From CAVRQM01 sp963822705 (GTDB lineage: Bacteria > Pseudomonadota > Alphaproteobacteria > Acetobacterales > Acetobacteraceae): a DNA stretch of 64,000 nt. Below the pieces are notes generated by a model. It was not told where the DNA came from. It made no database searches and saw nothing but the letters and a program-made list of their open reading frames with translations. Made by a program: the position numbers and the translations under genes. Position 1 is the first letter of the stretch. Every line of letters starts with the position of its first letter. Shown in pieces: positions 53,456 to 63,045 of the stretch. The stretch spans positions 1-64,000 of the forward strand of contig CAWGIX010000013.1 in assembly GCA_963822705.1 (NCBI GenBank), written 5' to 3'.

Positions 53456-54337
53456 ATGCCGGAACTCCCCGAGGTAGAAACCGTAATGCGCGGCCTGCAG
53501 CTTCGGCTGCAGGGGCGCATCATCGTGTGCGCCCGCACGCACCGCGCCGATATGCGCTGGGCGTTTCCACCCGCGCTTGCCCGGGAGCTGACCGGCGCCC
53601 AGGTCACTGGTTTCAGGCGGCGCGGAAAATACATTTTGATGCGGCTGCGGGACGGTCTTTCCGTGCTGCTGCATTTGGGCATGTCCGGGCGCATCGTGGT
53701 CGCACCGGCCCAGGACCGCCCGGGGAACGGCCCGGGGAACGGCCCGGGGAACGGCCCGCTCGAGCCCGCCCTGCACGAGCACCTGTCCCTGCTGACCGAC
53801 CACGGCTGGCGGGTGGGTTTCGTCGACCCGCGACGGTTCGGCTCGGTGGATCTGGTGCCCACGGCCGACGAGGACGCGCACCGGTTGCTGGCCGACCTGG
53901 GACCCGAGCCGCTCAGCGATGCGTTCACACCGGCGCTGCTGAACACCGTTCTGGCCGGCCGTCGCACGCCCATCAAGGCAGCATTACTGGATCAGCGCGT
54001 CGTCGCGGGATTGGGCAACATTTACGTCGCGGAATCGTTGTTTCGTGCGCGCATCAGCCCGTTCCGGTCCGCTGGCACGGTGCCAGGGGTGCGCTCCGCG
54101 CGGCTGGTACCGGCGGTGCGCGAAACGCTGATCGACGCCATCGCCGCAGGCGGTTCCAGCTTGCGCGACTACGTGCAACCGGACGGCGAACTCGGCTGGT
54201 TCCAACACGCGTGGAGCGTCTACGGTCGGGCCGGACAGCCATGTCCGCAATGTCCCGGCCCGCCTGTGTGCGAAGGTGTGCGAACGCGGCCACAGTCGGG
54301 ACGCAGCAGCTTTTACTGCCCGAAACTGCAGCGATGA
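53456..54337 (+). CDS. mutM: Formamidopyrimidine-DNA glycosylase, with repeat insertion and altered zinc finger
   Basis: A 293-residue base-excision repair enzyme that removes oxidised purines. The catalytic proline and glutamate are in MPELPEVETVMRGL, the catalytic lysine is in RRGKYILMRLRDGL, and helix-hairpin regions in DQRVVAGLGNIYVAESLFRA. Residues ~88-100 contain three tandem copies of a 12-bp unit giving GNGPGNGPGNGP, absent from ordinary MutM. The terminal zinc finger reads CPQC...YCPKLQ, so the fourth cysteine (expected as CPKCQ) is missing. The final codons AAA CTG CAG versus AAA TGC CAG differ by one C moved, which a compensated indel error would cause. Confidence 0.92.
   Translation: MPELPEVETVMRGLQLRLQGRIIVCARTHRADMRWAFPPALARELTGAQVTGFRRRGKYILMRLRDGLSVLLHLGMSGRIVVAPAQDRPGNGPGNGPGNGPLEPALHEHLSLLTDHGWRVGFVDPRRFGSVDLVPTADEDAHRLLADLGPEPLSDAFTPALLNTVLAGRRTPIKAALLDQRVVAGLGNIYVAESLFRARISPFRSAGTVPGVRSARLVPAVRETLIDAIAAGGSSLRDYVQPDGELGWFQHAWSVYGRAGQPCPQCPGPPVCEGVRTRPQSGRSSFYCPKLQR
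53719..53754 (+). repeat. Three tandem copies of a 12-bp unit in mutM
   Basis: CCCGGGGAACGG is repeated exactly three times at 53719, 53731 and 53743, adding in-frame Gly-Asn-Gly-Pro units. It lies in a surface loop between N-terminal domain strands of MutM. Twelve-base units keep the frame, so length changes would be tolerated. Confidence 0.95.
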
Positions 54338-54458
54338 GGGCGCCACCATCTTGCTTAACTCGCGGACGCCACCTGCTAGAAGGCGCCTCCGATTTGCGAT
54401 CCCCGCCTGCATGCCGCACGCGCCGATCCTGAAGAACGAAAGTTTGCGAAGAGAGCAC

Positions 54459-54734
54459 ATGGCCAACACCGCTTCTGCGCGCAAGCGCATCCGTCAGACT
54501 GCCGTGCGCACGGCACGCAATCAAGCGCGCAAGTCGCGCATGCGTACTTTCGTACGCAAGGTGGAAGCGGCGATTGCCAGCGGCGACAAGACTGTTGCCG
54601 CGCAGGCTTTGCGGTTGGCAGAACCGGAGATGCAACGTGCGGCCGGAAAAGGCGTGGTGAAGCTGAACACCGTTTCTCGTAAGCTCTCGCGCCTTTCGGC
54701 GCGCATCAAGGCGTTGACGCAACCGCAGGCTTAG
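54459..54734 (+). CDS. rpsT: 30S ribosomal protein S20
   Basis: A 91-residue ribosomal protein that binds 16S rRNA at the base of the 30S subunit. It begins MANTASARKRIRQTAVRTAR and has the Lys/Arg-rich helices and the ending LNTVSRKLSRLSARIKAL, all S20 hallmarks. ATG 54459 is preceded by GAGAG. It lies downstream of mutM and upstream of dnaA, an order common in alphaproteobacteria. Confidence 0.97.
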   Translation: MANTASARKRIRQTAVRTARNQARKSRMRTFVRKVEAAIASGDKTVAAQALRLAEPEMQRAAGKGVVKLNTVSRKLSRLSARIKALTQPQA

Positions 54735-54997
54735 CTATCCGCGGTTCCGTCTGACATTAAATCAGCTGCCGGTGTTCCGGCTGTCCCCGTTCGTCACTCA
54801 CTTGGGCTTGTCTACAGCATACTTACTTTTTATCTCTCCGTTGACGGCGTGTAACGCTTTTCCATTTGCTCCCGAGCATTTCTTGACGCTAATATATCTC
54901 GCGCAGAAACTGGCGTCCTGTGACTCGTAGATAAGGTCCAAAGAGGCGCAAGTCCGCGATGCGGGTTGGCAAAAAATAAGGGGGCGGCAGGAATTGG
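54735..54997 (+). promoter_or_regulatory. AT-rich dnaA upstream region; candidate promoter and weak DnaA-box-like sites
   Basis: This 263-bp spacer is clearly more AT-rich than the rest (runs such as TTACTTTTTATCT and CTAATATATC). A candidate promoter pairs TTGCTC near 54867 with TAATAT at about 54890. One site on the minus strand, TTATCTACG (complement of 54927-54935), matches the DnaA box TTATCCACA at seven of nine bases; another partial match lies near 54830. That is too little to call an origin, but autoregulation of dnaA would fit. Confidence 0.35.
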
Positions 54998-56417
54998 ATG
55001 GCCACAGAAACGCCGACCCAGGATGCCGCTGTGATCGACGCTCAATGGGCCCGGGTGCGCAGCCGATTGCAGTCCGAGGTCGGCGATGCCGAGTACCGGA
55101 ATTGGCTGCGTCAAATGTCCCTGGCCGGGGTTGATGGAGACGAGGTTACGGTACCGGCTGCCGACGCGCTTCATGCGTGACTGGGTACGCAGTCGTTACG
55201 GAGACCGCCTGACCGCATTGTGGCAGGCAGAAAACGACCAGGTGCGACGCGTGGACATCCGCGTAGGCGGTCCGCTTAGCCCGCCGCCTTGTTCGACCGC
55301 GATTAACGGCGCTGTCACCGTGGCACCGGACGGCGCCGGACGCCCCGCAGCACTTGCGCGGACGCCTGACGAGCGGGAGCCGAGCGCGCTCGACCCACGT
55401 TTCACGTTCGACAGCTTTGTCGTCGGCAAGCCCAACGAGTTCGCCTATGCCTGCGCGCGTCGCGTGGCCGATCGCCCCGCAGCGCCGGGATTCAACCCGC
55501 TGTTCCTGTATGGCGGCGTCGGCCTGGGCAAGACCCATCTGATGCATGCGATGGCCTGGGAACTCAACGGACTGGGAAGCACCCGGCCGCGAGTGGCCGC
55601 CACAGTCGCCTATATGTCGGCCGAGCGGTTCATGCACCGCTTCATCACTGCGCTGCGCAGCCACGCCGCAATGGAATTCAAGGAGCAGCTGCGCAGCGTC
55701 GACGTGCTGATGATCGACGACTTGCAGTTCCTCATTGGGAAGGACGCCACCCAGGAAGAGTTCTTCCACACCTTCAATGCGCTGGTGGATGCCGGCAAGC
55801 AGATCGTGGTGTCGGCGGACAAGTCTCCTTCCGACCTGTCGGGGCTGGAGGAGCGGGTACGCACCCGCCTGGCCTACGGCATGGTGGCCGACCTGCACGC
55901 CACCAGCTTCGAGTTGCGAGTTTCCATCCTGAGCGCCAAGGCGGCGCGCGCCGGGGCGGTCGTGCCGCACCGCATCATGGAATTCCTGGCGCACAAGATC
56001 ACCACCAACGTGCGCGAACTGGAAGGCGCGTTGAACCGGCTGATCGCGCACGCCCACCTGTTCGACCGGCCGATCACGCTGGAGACTGCGCACGAGGTGC
56101 TGCACGATTTGCTGAAAGCGCACGACAAGCGGGTGACGATCGAGGAAATCCAGCGCCGCGTCGCGGAGCATTACAAAATCCGGTTGAGCGAAATGAGTTC
56201 GGCGCGGCGCGCTCGCGCGGTGGCGCGCCCCCGCCAGGTGGCGATGTACCTGGCCAAGCAACTCACCAGCCGGTCGCTGCCGGAAATCGGCCGCAAGTTC
56301 GGCAACCGGGACCATACCACGGTGATGCACGCGGTCAGCCGGGTGACCGAGCTGATGGCCCGCGAAGCCTCGTTCAGCGAGGACGTGGAATTGCTGAAGC
56401 GGATGCTGGAGTCCTGA
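54998..56417 (+). CDS. dnaA: Chromosomal replication initiator protein DnaA, one frameshift
   Basis: The replication initiator of about 473 residues. Domain I (WARVRSRLQSEVGDAEYRNW) is in the first frame; one extra base near 55150 makes an early stop at 55180, and the next frame continues LPTRFMRDWVRSRYGDRLTA. Domain III has Walker A LYGGVGLGKTHLMHA, Walker B VDVLMIDDLQFLIGK and NVRELEGALNRLIAH. Domain IV contains the DNA-binding signature GNRDHTTVMHAVSRV. Since dnaA is essential the shift is almost certainly a sequence error. ATG 54998 has AGGA upstream. Confidence 0.96.
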
Positions 56418-56448
56418 CCGGAGCTTTTTGCCCGCAGCTTCCGCGGCC

Positions 56449-56497
56449 GGCTTTCCGCCCAGCTCTCCTCCCCAGCTCTCCGCCCAGCTTTCCGCCT
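56449..56497. repeat. Four direct repeats of 12-13 bp between dnaA and dnaN
   Basis: Units GGCTTTCCGCCC (56449), AGCTCTCCTCCCC (56461), AGCTCTCCGCCC (56474) and AGCTTTCCGCCT (56486) are head to tail and nearly identical. They fill a third of the 134-bp dnaA-dnaN spacer. They are GC-rich and unlike DnaA boxes, so an origin role is not indicated; a protein-binding site or slippage product is possible. Confidence 0.85.
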
Positions 56498-56551
56498 GGG
56501 CCGCGAATTGGTAGCATAAGCGCCCCGAATTCGCGAGCCAGGACAACCGCC

Positions 56552-57717
56552 ATGAAGTTCAGAGCCGACCGGGCGACCCTGCTGCGGGCCCTGGCCCACG
56601 TGCAGAGCGTGGTGGAAAAGCGCAATACCATCCCGATCCTGGCCAACGTCATGCTCCGCGTGGGCCAGGACGCAGCACAGGCGTCCGGGCACGGCGGCGG
56701 ACGCGCCGGGTTGACCCTGACGGCTACGGACATGGAGATCGCGTTGATCGAGGAGGTGGCCGCCAGCACCGGCCAGGACGGGGTTTGCACCGCCCCGGCC
56801 GCCACTCTGTACGAGATCGTCCGGCGTCTGCCGGACTCTGCCGAGCTGGAATTCGACTACCCGAGCGGCGACGGCCAGCTGGCGTTGCGGGCCGGCCGCT
56901 ACGCCACCAGGCTGCTGGTGCTGCCGGCCGAGGATTTTCCCGTCCATGACCGCGGGCGCCCTGCCGCACAAATTCCAGCTGGGCGCGCAAACCTTGCGCG
57001 GGGTGATCGACCGCACGAGGTTCGCCATCTCCACCGAGGAGACGCGCTATTACCTGAACGGCATTTTTCTGCACGTCGCCGACGGAGCCGACGGCAAGAC
57101 CTTGCGCGCGGTCGCCACCGACGGGCACCGCTTGGCGCGCGTACAGGTGGAGCCGCTGCCGGAAGGGGCGACTGGAATGCCCGGCGTGATCGTGCCGCGC
57201 AAGACGGTGGCCGAGTTGCGCAAGCTGATCGACGAGACCAGCAGCCCGATCGAAGTGGCGCTGTCCGAGACCCGCATCCAGTTCCGCATCGGCCCGGTCA
57301 CGCTGACCAGCAAGCTGATCGACGGGACGTTCCCCGAATACGAGCGGGTGATCCCGCGCGACAACGACAAAATTCTCAGTGTCGGCAAAAAGGAGTTTTC
57401 TGATGCGGTCGGCCGGGTATCGGCCATCTCCAGCGAAAAGGCGCGTCCCATAAAACTCACGCTGGGGCACGACCTGCTGGTGCTGTCCGCCTCCAGCCCC
57501 GATCAGGGCACGGCCAGCGAGGAACTGGATGGCGACCGGGTTCAGTACCAATTCCGGTCCGCTGGAGATCGGCTTCCAGGCGCGATACCTGAACGACATC
57601 ACCGAACAGGTCGGCGAGCGCGTCGAATTCCGCTTTTCCGACGGTGCCGCGCCCACGGTGGTGCAGGACGCGGGCGACCCCTCGGCATTGTACGTGCTGA
57701 TGCCAATGCGGGTGTGA
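56552..57717 (+). CDS. dnaN: DNA polymerase III beta subunit (sliding clamp), two frameshifts
   Basis: The ring-shaped processivity clamp of about 388 residues. Frame one gives MKFRADRATLLRALAHVQSV, VEKRNTIPILANVMLRV and LTATDMEIALIEEV. After a shift near 56945 the second frame has RTRFAISTEETRYYLNGIFL, VATDGHRLARV and RKTVAELRKLIDE. A second shift near 57535 gives PLEIGFQARYLNDITEQVGE and the closing YVLMPMRV, typical of the beta clamp. ATG 56552 follows GGACAACCGCC. The last codons overlap recF. Confidence 0.95.
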
Positions 57718-58860
57718 GCCCGCCAAAACTGCGTCTGACCCGGCTGGCGCTGACACAGTTCCGCAACTATTCCGGACTGACCTGGCATCCGCGCGCCACG
57801 ATTACCGTGCTGTCCGGCCCGAACGGCGGCGGCAAGACCAACCTGCTGGAAGCGATTTCGCTGTTGGTCCCCGGGCGCGGGATGCGCAGGGCGCGAATGG
57901 CGGATTTGGCGCGCGTCGGCCCGGGGGCGACCGGCGCCTGGGCGGTGGCCGGACGTTTTGCCACCCCGCAAGGCGAAACCGAGATCGGCACCGGCACATC
58001 CCCGGAGGGACCGGCGGATCGCCGCGTGTTTCGCCTGGACGGTGCGGCCCCGCGCAGCCAGGCCGCCGTGGCCGAGCGTGTGGCCGCGCTCTGGATCACC
58101 CCATCGATGGACCGCTTGTTCCTGGAGGGCGCCAGCGCGCGGCGGGGATTTTTGGACCGGCTGGTCTACGCGCTCAATCCTGGGCACGCGCGCGAAGTGG
58201 CGGCGCACGAGACCGCGGTGGCCAGCCGCAACCGTCTGCTCGCCGCGGAGCGGCCGGACCCCGCCTGGCTCGGGGGCGTGGAGCACGCGCTGGCCCGCCA
58301 CGCGGTGGCGGTGACGGCCGCGCGGGCGCAAGTGGCGGCGCAGCTCGATGCCGCACTCGCGGGCGGCTTGGCCGACCCGTTCCCCGCCGCGCGCCTCGGC
58401 TTGCGAAGCGATATTGCGGATCGACTGACAGCGGCGCCGGCGCTTGCCGTGGAGGACTGGCTGCGCCAGGCGCTGGCCAGCACGCGCGCGGCGGATGCCA
58501 GTCGCGGAAGCACCAGCCTCGGCGCTCACCGCGGCGACTTCATGGTGGCCGACGCCGGCACCGGAACTCGAGGCCGCGCGGGCCAGCACCGGCCAGCAAA
58601 AAGCGCTGCTGCTGGCATTGGTGCTTGGCCACGCTGCCTTGCTTGCCGCAGCGCGCGGGGCAGTCCCGCTGCTGCTGCTGGACGAGCCGGCGGTACACCT
58701 CGACCCCGCGCGTCGCGAGGCGCTGTTCGCAACGTTGGTCCGGTTGCCGGCGCAGTCATTCCTTACCGGTACGGACAGTGCAACGTTTGCGCCTCTGCGA
58801 GGCATCGCCGAAGGTCTGCTCGTGGAGTGCGGAACGCTGCGCTCCGACCTTATTTTCTAG
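57714..58860 (+). CDS. recF: DNA replication and repair protein RecF, one frameshift
   Basis: A SMC-like ATPase of about 382 residues that loads RecA at gaps in DNA. Walker A is LSGPNGGGKTNLLEAISLL, preceded by LTRLALTQFRNYSGL; WITPSMDRLFLEGASARRGF and RLVYALNPGHAREVA are RecF features. After a shift near 58557 come STGQQKALLLALVLGHAAL with the ABC-like signature, and LLLLDEPAVHLDPARREALF with Walker B. GTG 57714 overlaps the dnaN stop by 4 bases, so the genes are coupled. Confidence 0.94.
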
Positions 58861-58950
58861 CTGTTTTGGCGGGTTCGCCCTGTCATTTGGACCGCCTCAC
58901 GCCTATATTCCTTCCGCCCCCAAAAACGCAGCATGGAGCTTCTCGCCGGC

Positions 58951-61398
58951 ATGAGCGACGACGCCGCGCAGACCCCCGATTCGGACCGCGACCCCAACGC
59001 CTACGACGCCGCGTCGATCTCCGTGCTGCGCGGCCTGGATGCGGTACGCAAACGGCCCGGCATGTATATCGGCGATACCGACGATGGGTCGGGTCTGCAC
59101 CACATGGCGTTCGAGATCATCGACAACGCGGTGGACGAGGCGCAGGCCGGGTTCGCCACGCGTTGCAGCCTGACCCTGAACGGCGATGGCAGCGTCACCG
59201 TGCGCGACGACGGGCGCGGCATTCCGATCGACATTCATGCCGAGGAGGGTATCTCCGCTGCCGAGGTGGTGCTGACGCGCCTGCATGCCGGCGGAAAATT
59301 CAACCAGAACAGTTATAAGGTTTCTGGTGGTCTACATGGCGTGGGCGCCGCGGTGGTCAACGCGCTGTCCGAGTGGATGGAAGTGCGGATCTGGCGCGAC
59401 GGTGTCGAACATTTCTTGCGGTTCCGACATGGCGACGCCGAAGCGCCGCTGCGCGTGGTCGGACAATCGGACCAGGCGACCGGCACGGAAGTGATCTTCA
59501 AGCCGTCGCCGCTGACGTTCACCCGCACGGAGTTCGATTTCGCTGTACTCGAACGGCGGTTGCGCGAACTCGCGTTTCTCAATTCCGGCCTGACCATCGT
59601 GCTGCGCGACGAGCGGCATGCGCCGGCGGTGGAAGAAACCTTTCACTACGACGGCGGCTTGGTGGCGTTCGCGCAATGGCTCGACCGCGGCAAGACGCCG
59701 GTGTTCACGCCGCCCATTTCGGTATCCAGCGTGGCCGACGCGACGCACGGCATCCGCGTGGAACTGGCGCTGACCTGGAACAACTCGTTCCACGAGACCA
59801 TGCTGTGCTTCACCAACAACATCCCGCAGCGCGATGGCGGCGCGCACCTGGCCGGTTTCCGCCAGGCGCTGACGCGCGTGGTGACGAAATACGCCGAGGG
59901 CATGGGCAAGAAAGAGGGTCTTGCCCTGGTCGGCGAGGATATGCGCGAAGGTATGACGGCGGTGCTGTCGGTGAAAGTGCCTGACCCGAAATTCTCATCG
60001 CAGACCAAGGAAAAATTGGTCAGCAGCGAAGTGCAGCCGGTGGTGCAGGCGGTGACCGCGGATGCCGTCGCGCACTGGTTCGAGACCCACCCGAAAGAGG
60101 CGCGCGCGATCATCCAAAAGGTGATGGACGCGGCGGCGGCGCGCGAGGCGGCGCGCAAAGCGCGAGAACTGACGCGGCGCAAGGGCGTGCTGGACATTTC
60201 CACGCTGCCCGGAAAACTGGCCGATTGCCAGGAGCGCGACCCCGCGCTGTCCGAGCTTTTCATAGTCGAGGGCGATAGCGCCGGCGGCTCGGCCAAACAG
60301 GGCCGGGACCGGAAATTCCAGGCCATCCTGCCGCTGAAAGGCAAGATCCTGAACGTCGAACGGGCGCGGTTCGACCGCATGCTCGGTTCGGCGGAGATCG
60401 GAACGCTGATCACCGCATTGGGTGCCGGCATCGGCCGCGCCGACGGGGATGCGGGCGGGTTCGACGTGACGAAACTGCGCTACCACCGCATCGTCATCAT
60501 GACCGACGCCGACGTGGACGGCAGCCACATCCGCACGTTGTTGCTGACGTTCTTTTTCCGGCAGATGCCGGCGCTGATCGAGGGCGGCTACCTGTACATC
60601 GCCCAGCCGCCGCTGTACCGCGCCAAGCGTGGCAATGACGAGCGCTACCTCAAAGACGACCCGGCGCTGGAGAAATTCTTGCTCGGCAGGGCCGTAGCCG
60701 AAGCGCGTCTGTCGTTCGCCGACGGCCAAAGCTTTGCCGGCGCGGATCTGGCCAGGGAAGCCGACATTCTACGCGAGGCTACCGCGCGGCTGCGCCGCCT
60801 GTCCGCCCTGGTGCCGATCGAATTGTTGGAACAGGCCGCCATCGCCGGCGCGCTGACCCCCGATCCGGAGCGCGCCGGGATGGCGGCGCAGACATTGGTG
60901 CAGCGGCTGGACGCGATTTCGCTGCCGGACGAGCGCGGCTGGGTGGTGGTGGCGGACGGCTCCGGACTGACGATGGCGCGCACGGTGCGCGGCGTTGCCG
61001 AGCGGCACGCGCTGGATGCCGCGGCGTTGCGCAGCAGCGAGGCACGCTGGCTCGCCGAGCGCGCCGACGCGGTGGGTGCGCGCTGGTCGGAGCCGGCCAC
61101 GCTCACACTGGACAAGACGGAAATCCGCGTGCCGGGACCGGCCAGCGCGTTCGAGCGCATCATGGCGCATGGCCGGCGGGGCGTGGTGATCAACCGTTTC
61201 AAGGGTCTGGGCGAGATGAACCCGGACCAGTTGTGGCACACCACGCTCGACCCGGCGGTGCGCACCTTGCTGCGCGTGCGCGTGGCCGACGCGGAGGATG
61301 CGGGCGCGGTGTTTTCCACGCTGATGGGCGACGTGGTCGAGCCGCGCCGGGATTTTATCGTGGGCAATGCGCTGAAAGTGGCGAATCTGGACGTGTGA
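58951..61398 (+). CDS. gyrB: DNA gyrase subunit B
   Basis: An 815-residue type II topoisomerase subunit in one uninterrupted frame. The ATPase domain has SISVLRGLDAVRKRPGMYIG, EIIDNAVDEAQAG and VRDDGRGIPIDIH; the TOPRIM domain has LFIVEGDSAGGSAKQGRDRK and IMTDADVDGSHIRTLLLTFF. The C-terminus GRRGVVINRFKGLGEMN, QLWHTTLDPAVRTLL and FIVGNALKVANLDV is standard. I prefer ATG 58951 (MSDDAAQ); ATG 58933 is in frame upstream. It introduces negative supercoils together with GyrA, encoded elsewhere. Confidence 0.97.
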   Translation: MSDDAAQTPDSDRDPNAYDAASISVLRGLDAVRKRPGMYIGDTDDGSGLHHMAFEIIDNAVDEAQAGFATRCSLTLNGDGSVTVRDDGRGIPIDIHAEEGISAAEVVLTRLHAGGKFNQNSYKVSGGLHGVGAAVVNALSEWMEVRIWRDGVEHFLRFRHGDAEAPLRVVGQSDQATGTEVIFKPSPLTFTRTEFDFAVLERRLRELAFLNSGLTIVLRDERHAPAVEETFHYDGGLVAFAQWLDRGKTPVFTPPISVSSVADATHGIRVELALTWNNSFHETMLCFTNNIPQRDGGAHLAGFRQALTRVVTKYAEGMGKKEGLALVGEDMREGMTAVLSVKVPDPKFSSQTKEKLVSSEVQPVVQAVTADAVAHWFETHPKEARAIIQKVMDAAAAREAARKARELTRRKGVLDISTLPGKLADCQERDPALSELFIVEGDSAGGSAKQGRDRKFQAILPLKGKILNVERARFDRMLGSAEIGTLITALGAGIGRADGDAGGFDVTKLRYHRIVIMTDADVDGSHIRTLLLTFFFRQMPALIEGGYLYIAQPPLYRAKRGNDERYLKDDPALEKFLLGRAVAEARLSFADGQSFAGADLAREADILREATARLRRLSALVPIELLEQAAIAGALTPDPERAGMAAQTLVQRLDAISLPDERGWVVVADGSGLTMARTVRGVAERHALDAAALRSSEARWLAERADAVGARWSEPATLTLDKTEIRVPGPASAFERIMAHGRRGVVINRFKGLGEMNPDQLWHTTLDPAVRTLLRVRVADAEDAGAVFSTLMGDVVEPRRDFIVGNALKVANLDV

Positions 61399-61501
61399 TT
61401 GCCGCAGCGGCCCGGCGTCACCCGCCGGATAGAAACTTCGGGAGACCCGGCCCACCAAACAAGGAGGCAACCAGAACCGGCAATATCGCGTTTGTGGAGG
61501 T

Positions 61502-61909
61502 TCACGATTTGTCGGGCGGATCCTTTGGCAGATCGAGCGTGGAGAGGTTGGGAGAAATCCGCAAGCCGAGGATTGCCTCGGCTTTTGGAACGCCGAGCGG
61601 GTGCTGGTGTCCGTTATCTTCAGGCATGGCGTCCAGATCGAAAGCGTTCGCGGCTTTCTCCAAGTCAAGCTTCGGCAGCGATACCCGCACATTGCCCGAT
61701 TGCGAGTCGAAGCTCGCGTAACGACGGTGCTCGGCGATGGAGACGCGCTCCTCGACCGCAACTCGACGCGGCGCCTCGCCGGCAATCCGCTCTGTCTCCG
61801 CCTTGCTGTGCTGCAAGCGCCAGGGTGGCCAGGCGAAGGCGCCGACCAGCAATCCGGCGCTCAAGAACCAAACGCCGATAGCGAGCGAAGGTTGACCGCG
61901 GACGCTCAT
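61502..61909 (-). CDS. Hypothetical membrane-anchored protein
   Basis: A 135-residue protein I do not recognise. It has a short cytoplasmic start, one transmembrane helix (residues ~8-28, SLAIGVWFLSAGLLVGAFAW) and a charged periplasmic tail of about 100 residues rich in Lys, Asp, Glu and Arg. ATG 61909 has GAGGA at a good distance, which supports a real gene. It is convergent with gyrB. No conserved motif suggests a role. Confidence 0.6.
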   Translation of the reverse strand: MSVRGQPSLAIGVWFLSAGLLVGAFAWPPWRLQHSKAETERIAGEAPRRVAVEERVSIAEHRRYASFDSQSGNVRVSLPKLDLEKAANAFDLDAMPEDNGHQHPLGVPKAEAILGLRISPNLSTLDLPKDPPDKS

Positions 61910-62208
61910 TCGTCTTCCTCGATGATGTGGGTCGTCGATGGCTGCGCTGAGCATGGGGACGCTCTGTTCGGAGAGTTTGCCGGCTTCCGGGGAATCCGCG
62001 CGGAACTCTCCTGCGCCACTCGCGAGCCGATACCGAGGACCGGGGCCGACGACCGGGGCCCACAGGAGTTTCCCGCAGGCCGGGGTCCGAAGGTAACTCA
62101 GCATGCGCTGAATCCATTTTGGGACGCGGCATAATCGCTGCCGAGGCTTTACCGAAGCTTTAAGATCCGGTCGCTGTTCTGGTTACGCCCTATCGGCCTT
62201 GCCGTGCA
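61910..62208. other. Spacer of about 300 bp between the hypothetical gene and the ABC permease
   Basis: I find no supported gene here. The minus-strand frame of the preceding gene stays open to 62104 but without family signature or ribosome-binding site, so I take 61909 as its start. The last 60 bp before 62209 are somewhat AT-rich and may hold transcription end signals of the transporter operon. Confidence 0.4.
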
Positions 62209-63045
62209 TCAGCCTTTCACCGCCCCCGCCGTCATCGAGCGGCCGAGATGGCGATAGAACAGCAATCCCAGCAGCAACGGCGGCAGCGTGCTCAACATCA
62301 TCACCGCAGCCGCGACACCCCAGCGCACGCCGCCGCCGGTCGCCGCGAAAAAGAATGACGCACCGACGGTCACCGGAACGGCGGCGCGCGTGGTCAGCAT
62401 CAGGCCGAACAGAAACTCGTTCCATGCGGTGACGAACCCGAGCACGGCGCAGGCCGCCAGAGTAGGTCGCAGCAGCGGGAGCACGACGCGACGCAGCACC
62501 GCCCAATTGCTTGCCCCGTCGATGCGCGCGGCCTCTTCCAATTCCAGCGGCACTTCGCGGACCGCGCCCGCCGCCAGCACGAGTACCAGCGGCAGATCGA
62601 CCAGGCAGAGAATCAGCGCCAGGCCGAACCGCGTGTCGAGCAACCCGGCCTGCTGGTACATCAGGTAGATTGGGATCGAAAAAATGATCAGCGGTATGGC
62701 GCGCAGGTTCACCACCGGAGCGAACAGCCATCGCCGCCCCACCCCGAACCGTCCGATCGCATAGGCGGCCGGTACCGCCAGCGCCAGCGCCAACGCCGTG
62801 CCGAGAAACGCTTCGACCAGACTGTTGGCGAGGTAATGCAGGATGTCGAACCGATCGGCGATCGCAAACACCGCCGCGTAGTTCGCGAGCGTCGGATGCT
62901 CGATCATCAGCGACGGGTTTTCGCCGATTTCCGCCTCGCTCTTGAACGAGGTTACCACCGTGTCGATCACCGGAAAGTTCAGGACCAGCACGGCCAGCAA
63001 AAACACCAGCCAACGGGACGCGGCCACCAGCCGCCGTCCGATCAC
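62209..63045 (-). CDS. Carbohydrate ABC transporter permease (MalG type)
   Basis: The second inner-membrane permease of a sugar-uptake system, 278 residues, about six helices. The first helix is WLVFLLAVLVLNFPVIDTV, followed by FKSEAEIGENPSLM, typical of the MalG periplasmic loop. The EAA loop is ELEEAARIDGASNWAVLRRV. It begins at GTG 63045 overlapping the upstream permease stop by 4 bases. It ends the operon in this window; no MalK-type ATPase follows. Confidence 0.93.
   Translation of the reverse strand: MIGRRLVAASRWLVFLLAVLVLNFPVIDTVVTSFKSEAEIGENPSLMIEHPTLANYAAVFAIADRFDILHYLANSLVEAFLGTALALALAVPAAYAIGRFGVGRRWLFAPVVNLRAIPLIIFSIPIYLMYQQAGLLDTRFGLALILCLVDLPLVLVLAAGAVREVPLELEEAARIDGASNWAVLRRVVLPLLRPTLAACAVLGFVTAWNEFLFGLMLTTRAAVPVTVGASFFFAATGGGVRWGVAAAVMMLSTLPPLLLGLLFYRHLGRSMTAGAVKG

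Noticed and set aside
56449..56497. Repeats considered as a CRISPR array
   Set aside because: Units are 12-13 bp, adjacent, and without spacers.
56724..58805. A 693-codon minus-strand frame over dnaN and recF
   Set aside because: It is antisense to conserved replication genes with no family match.
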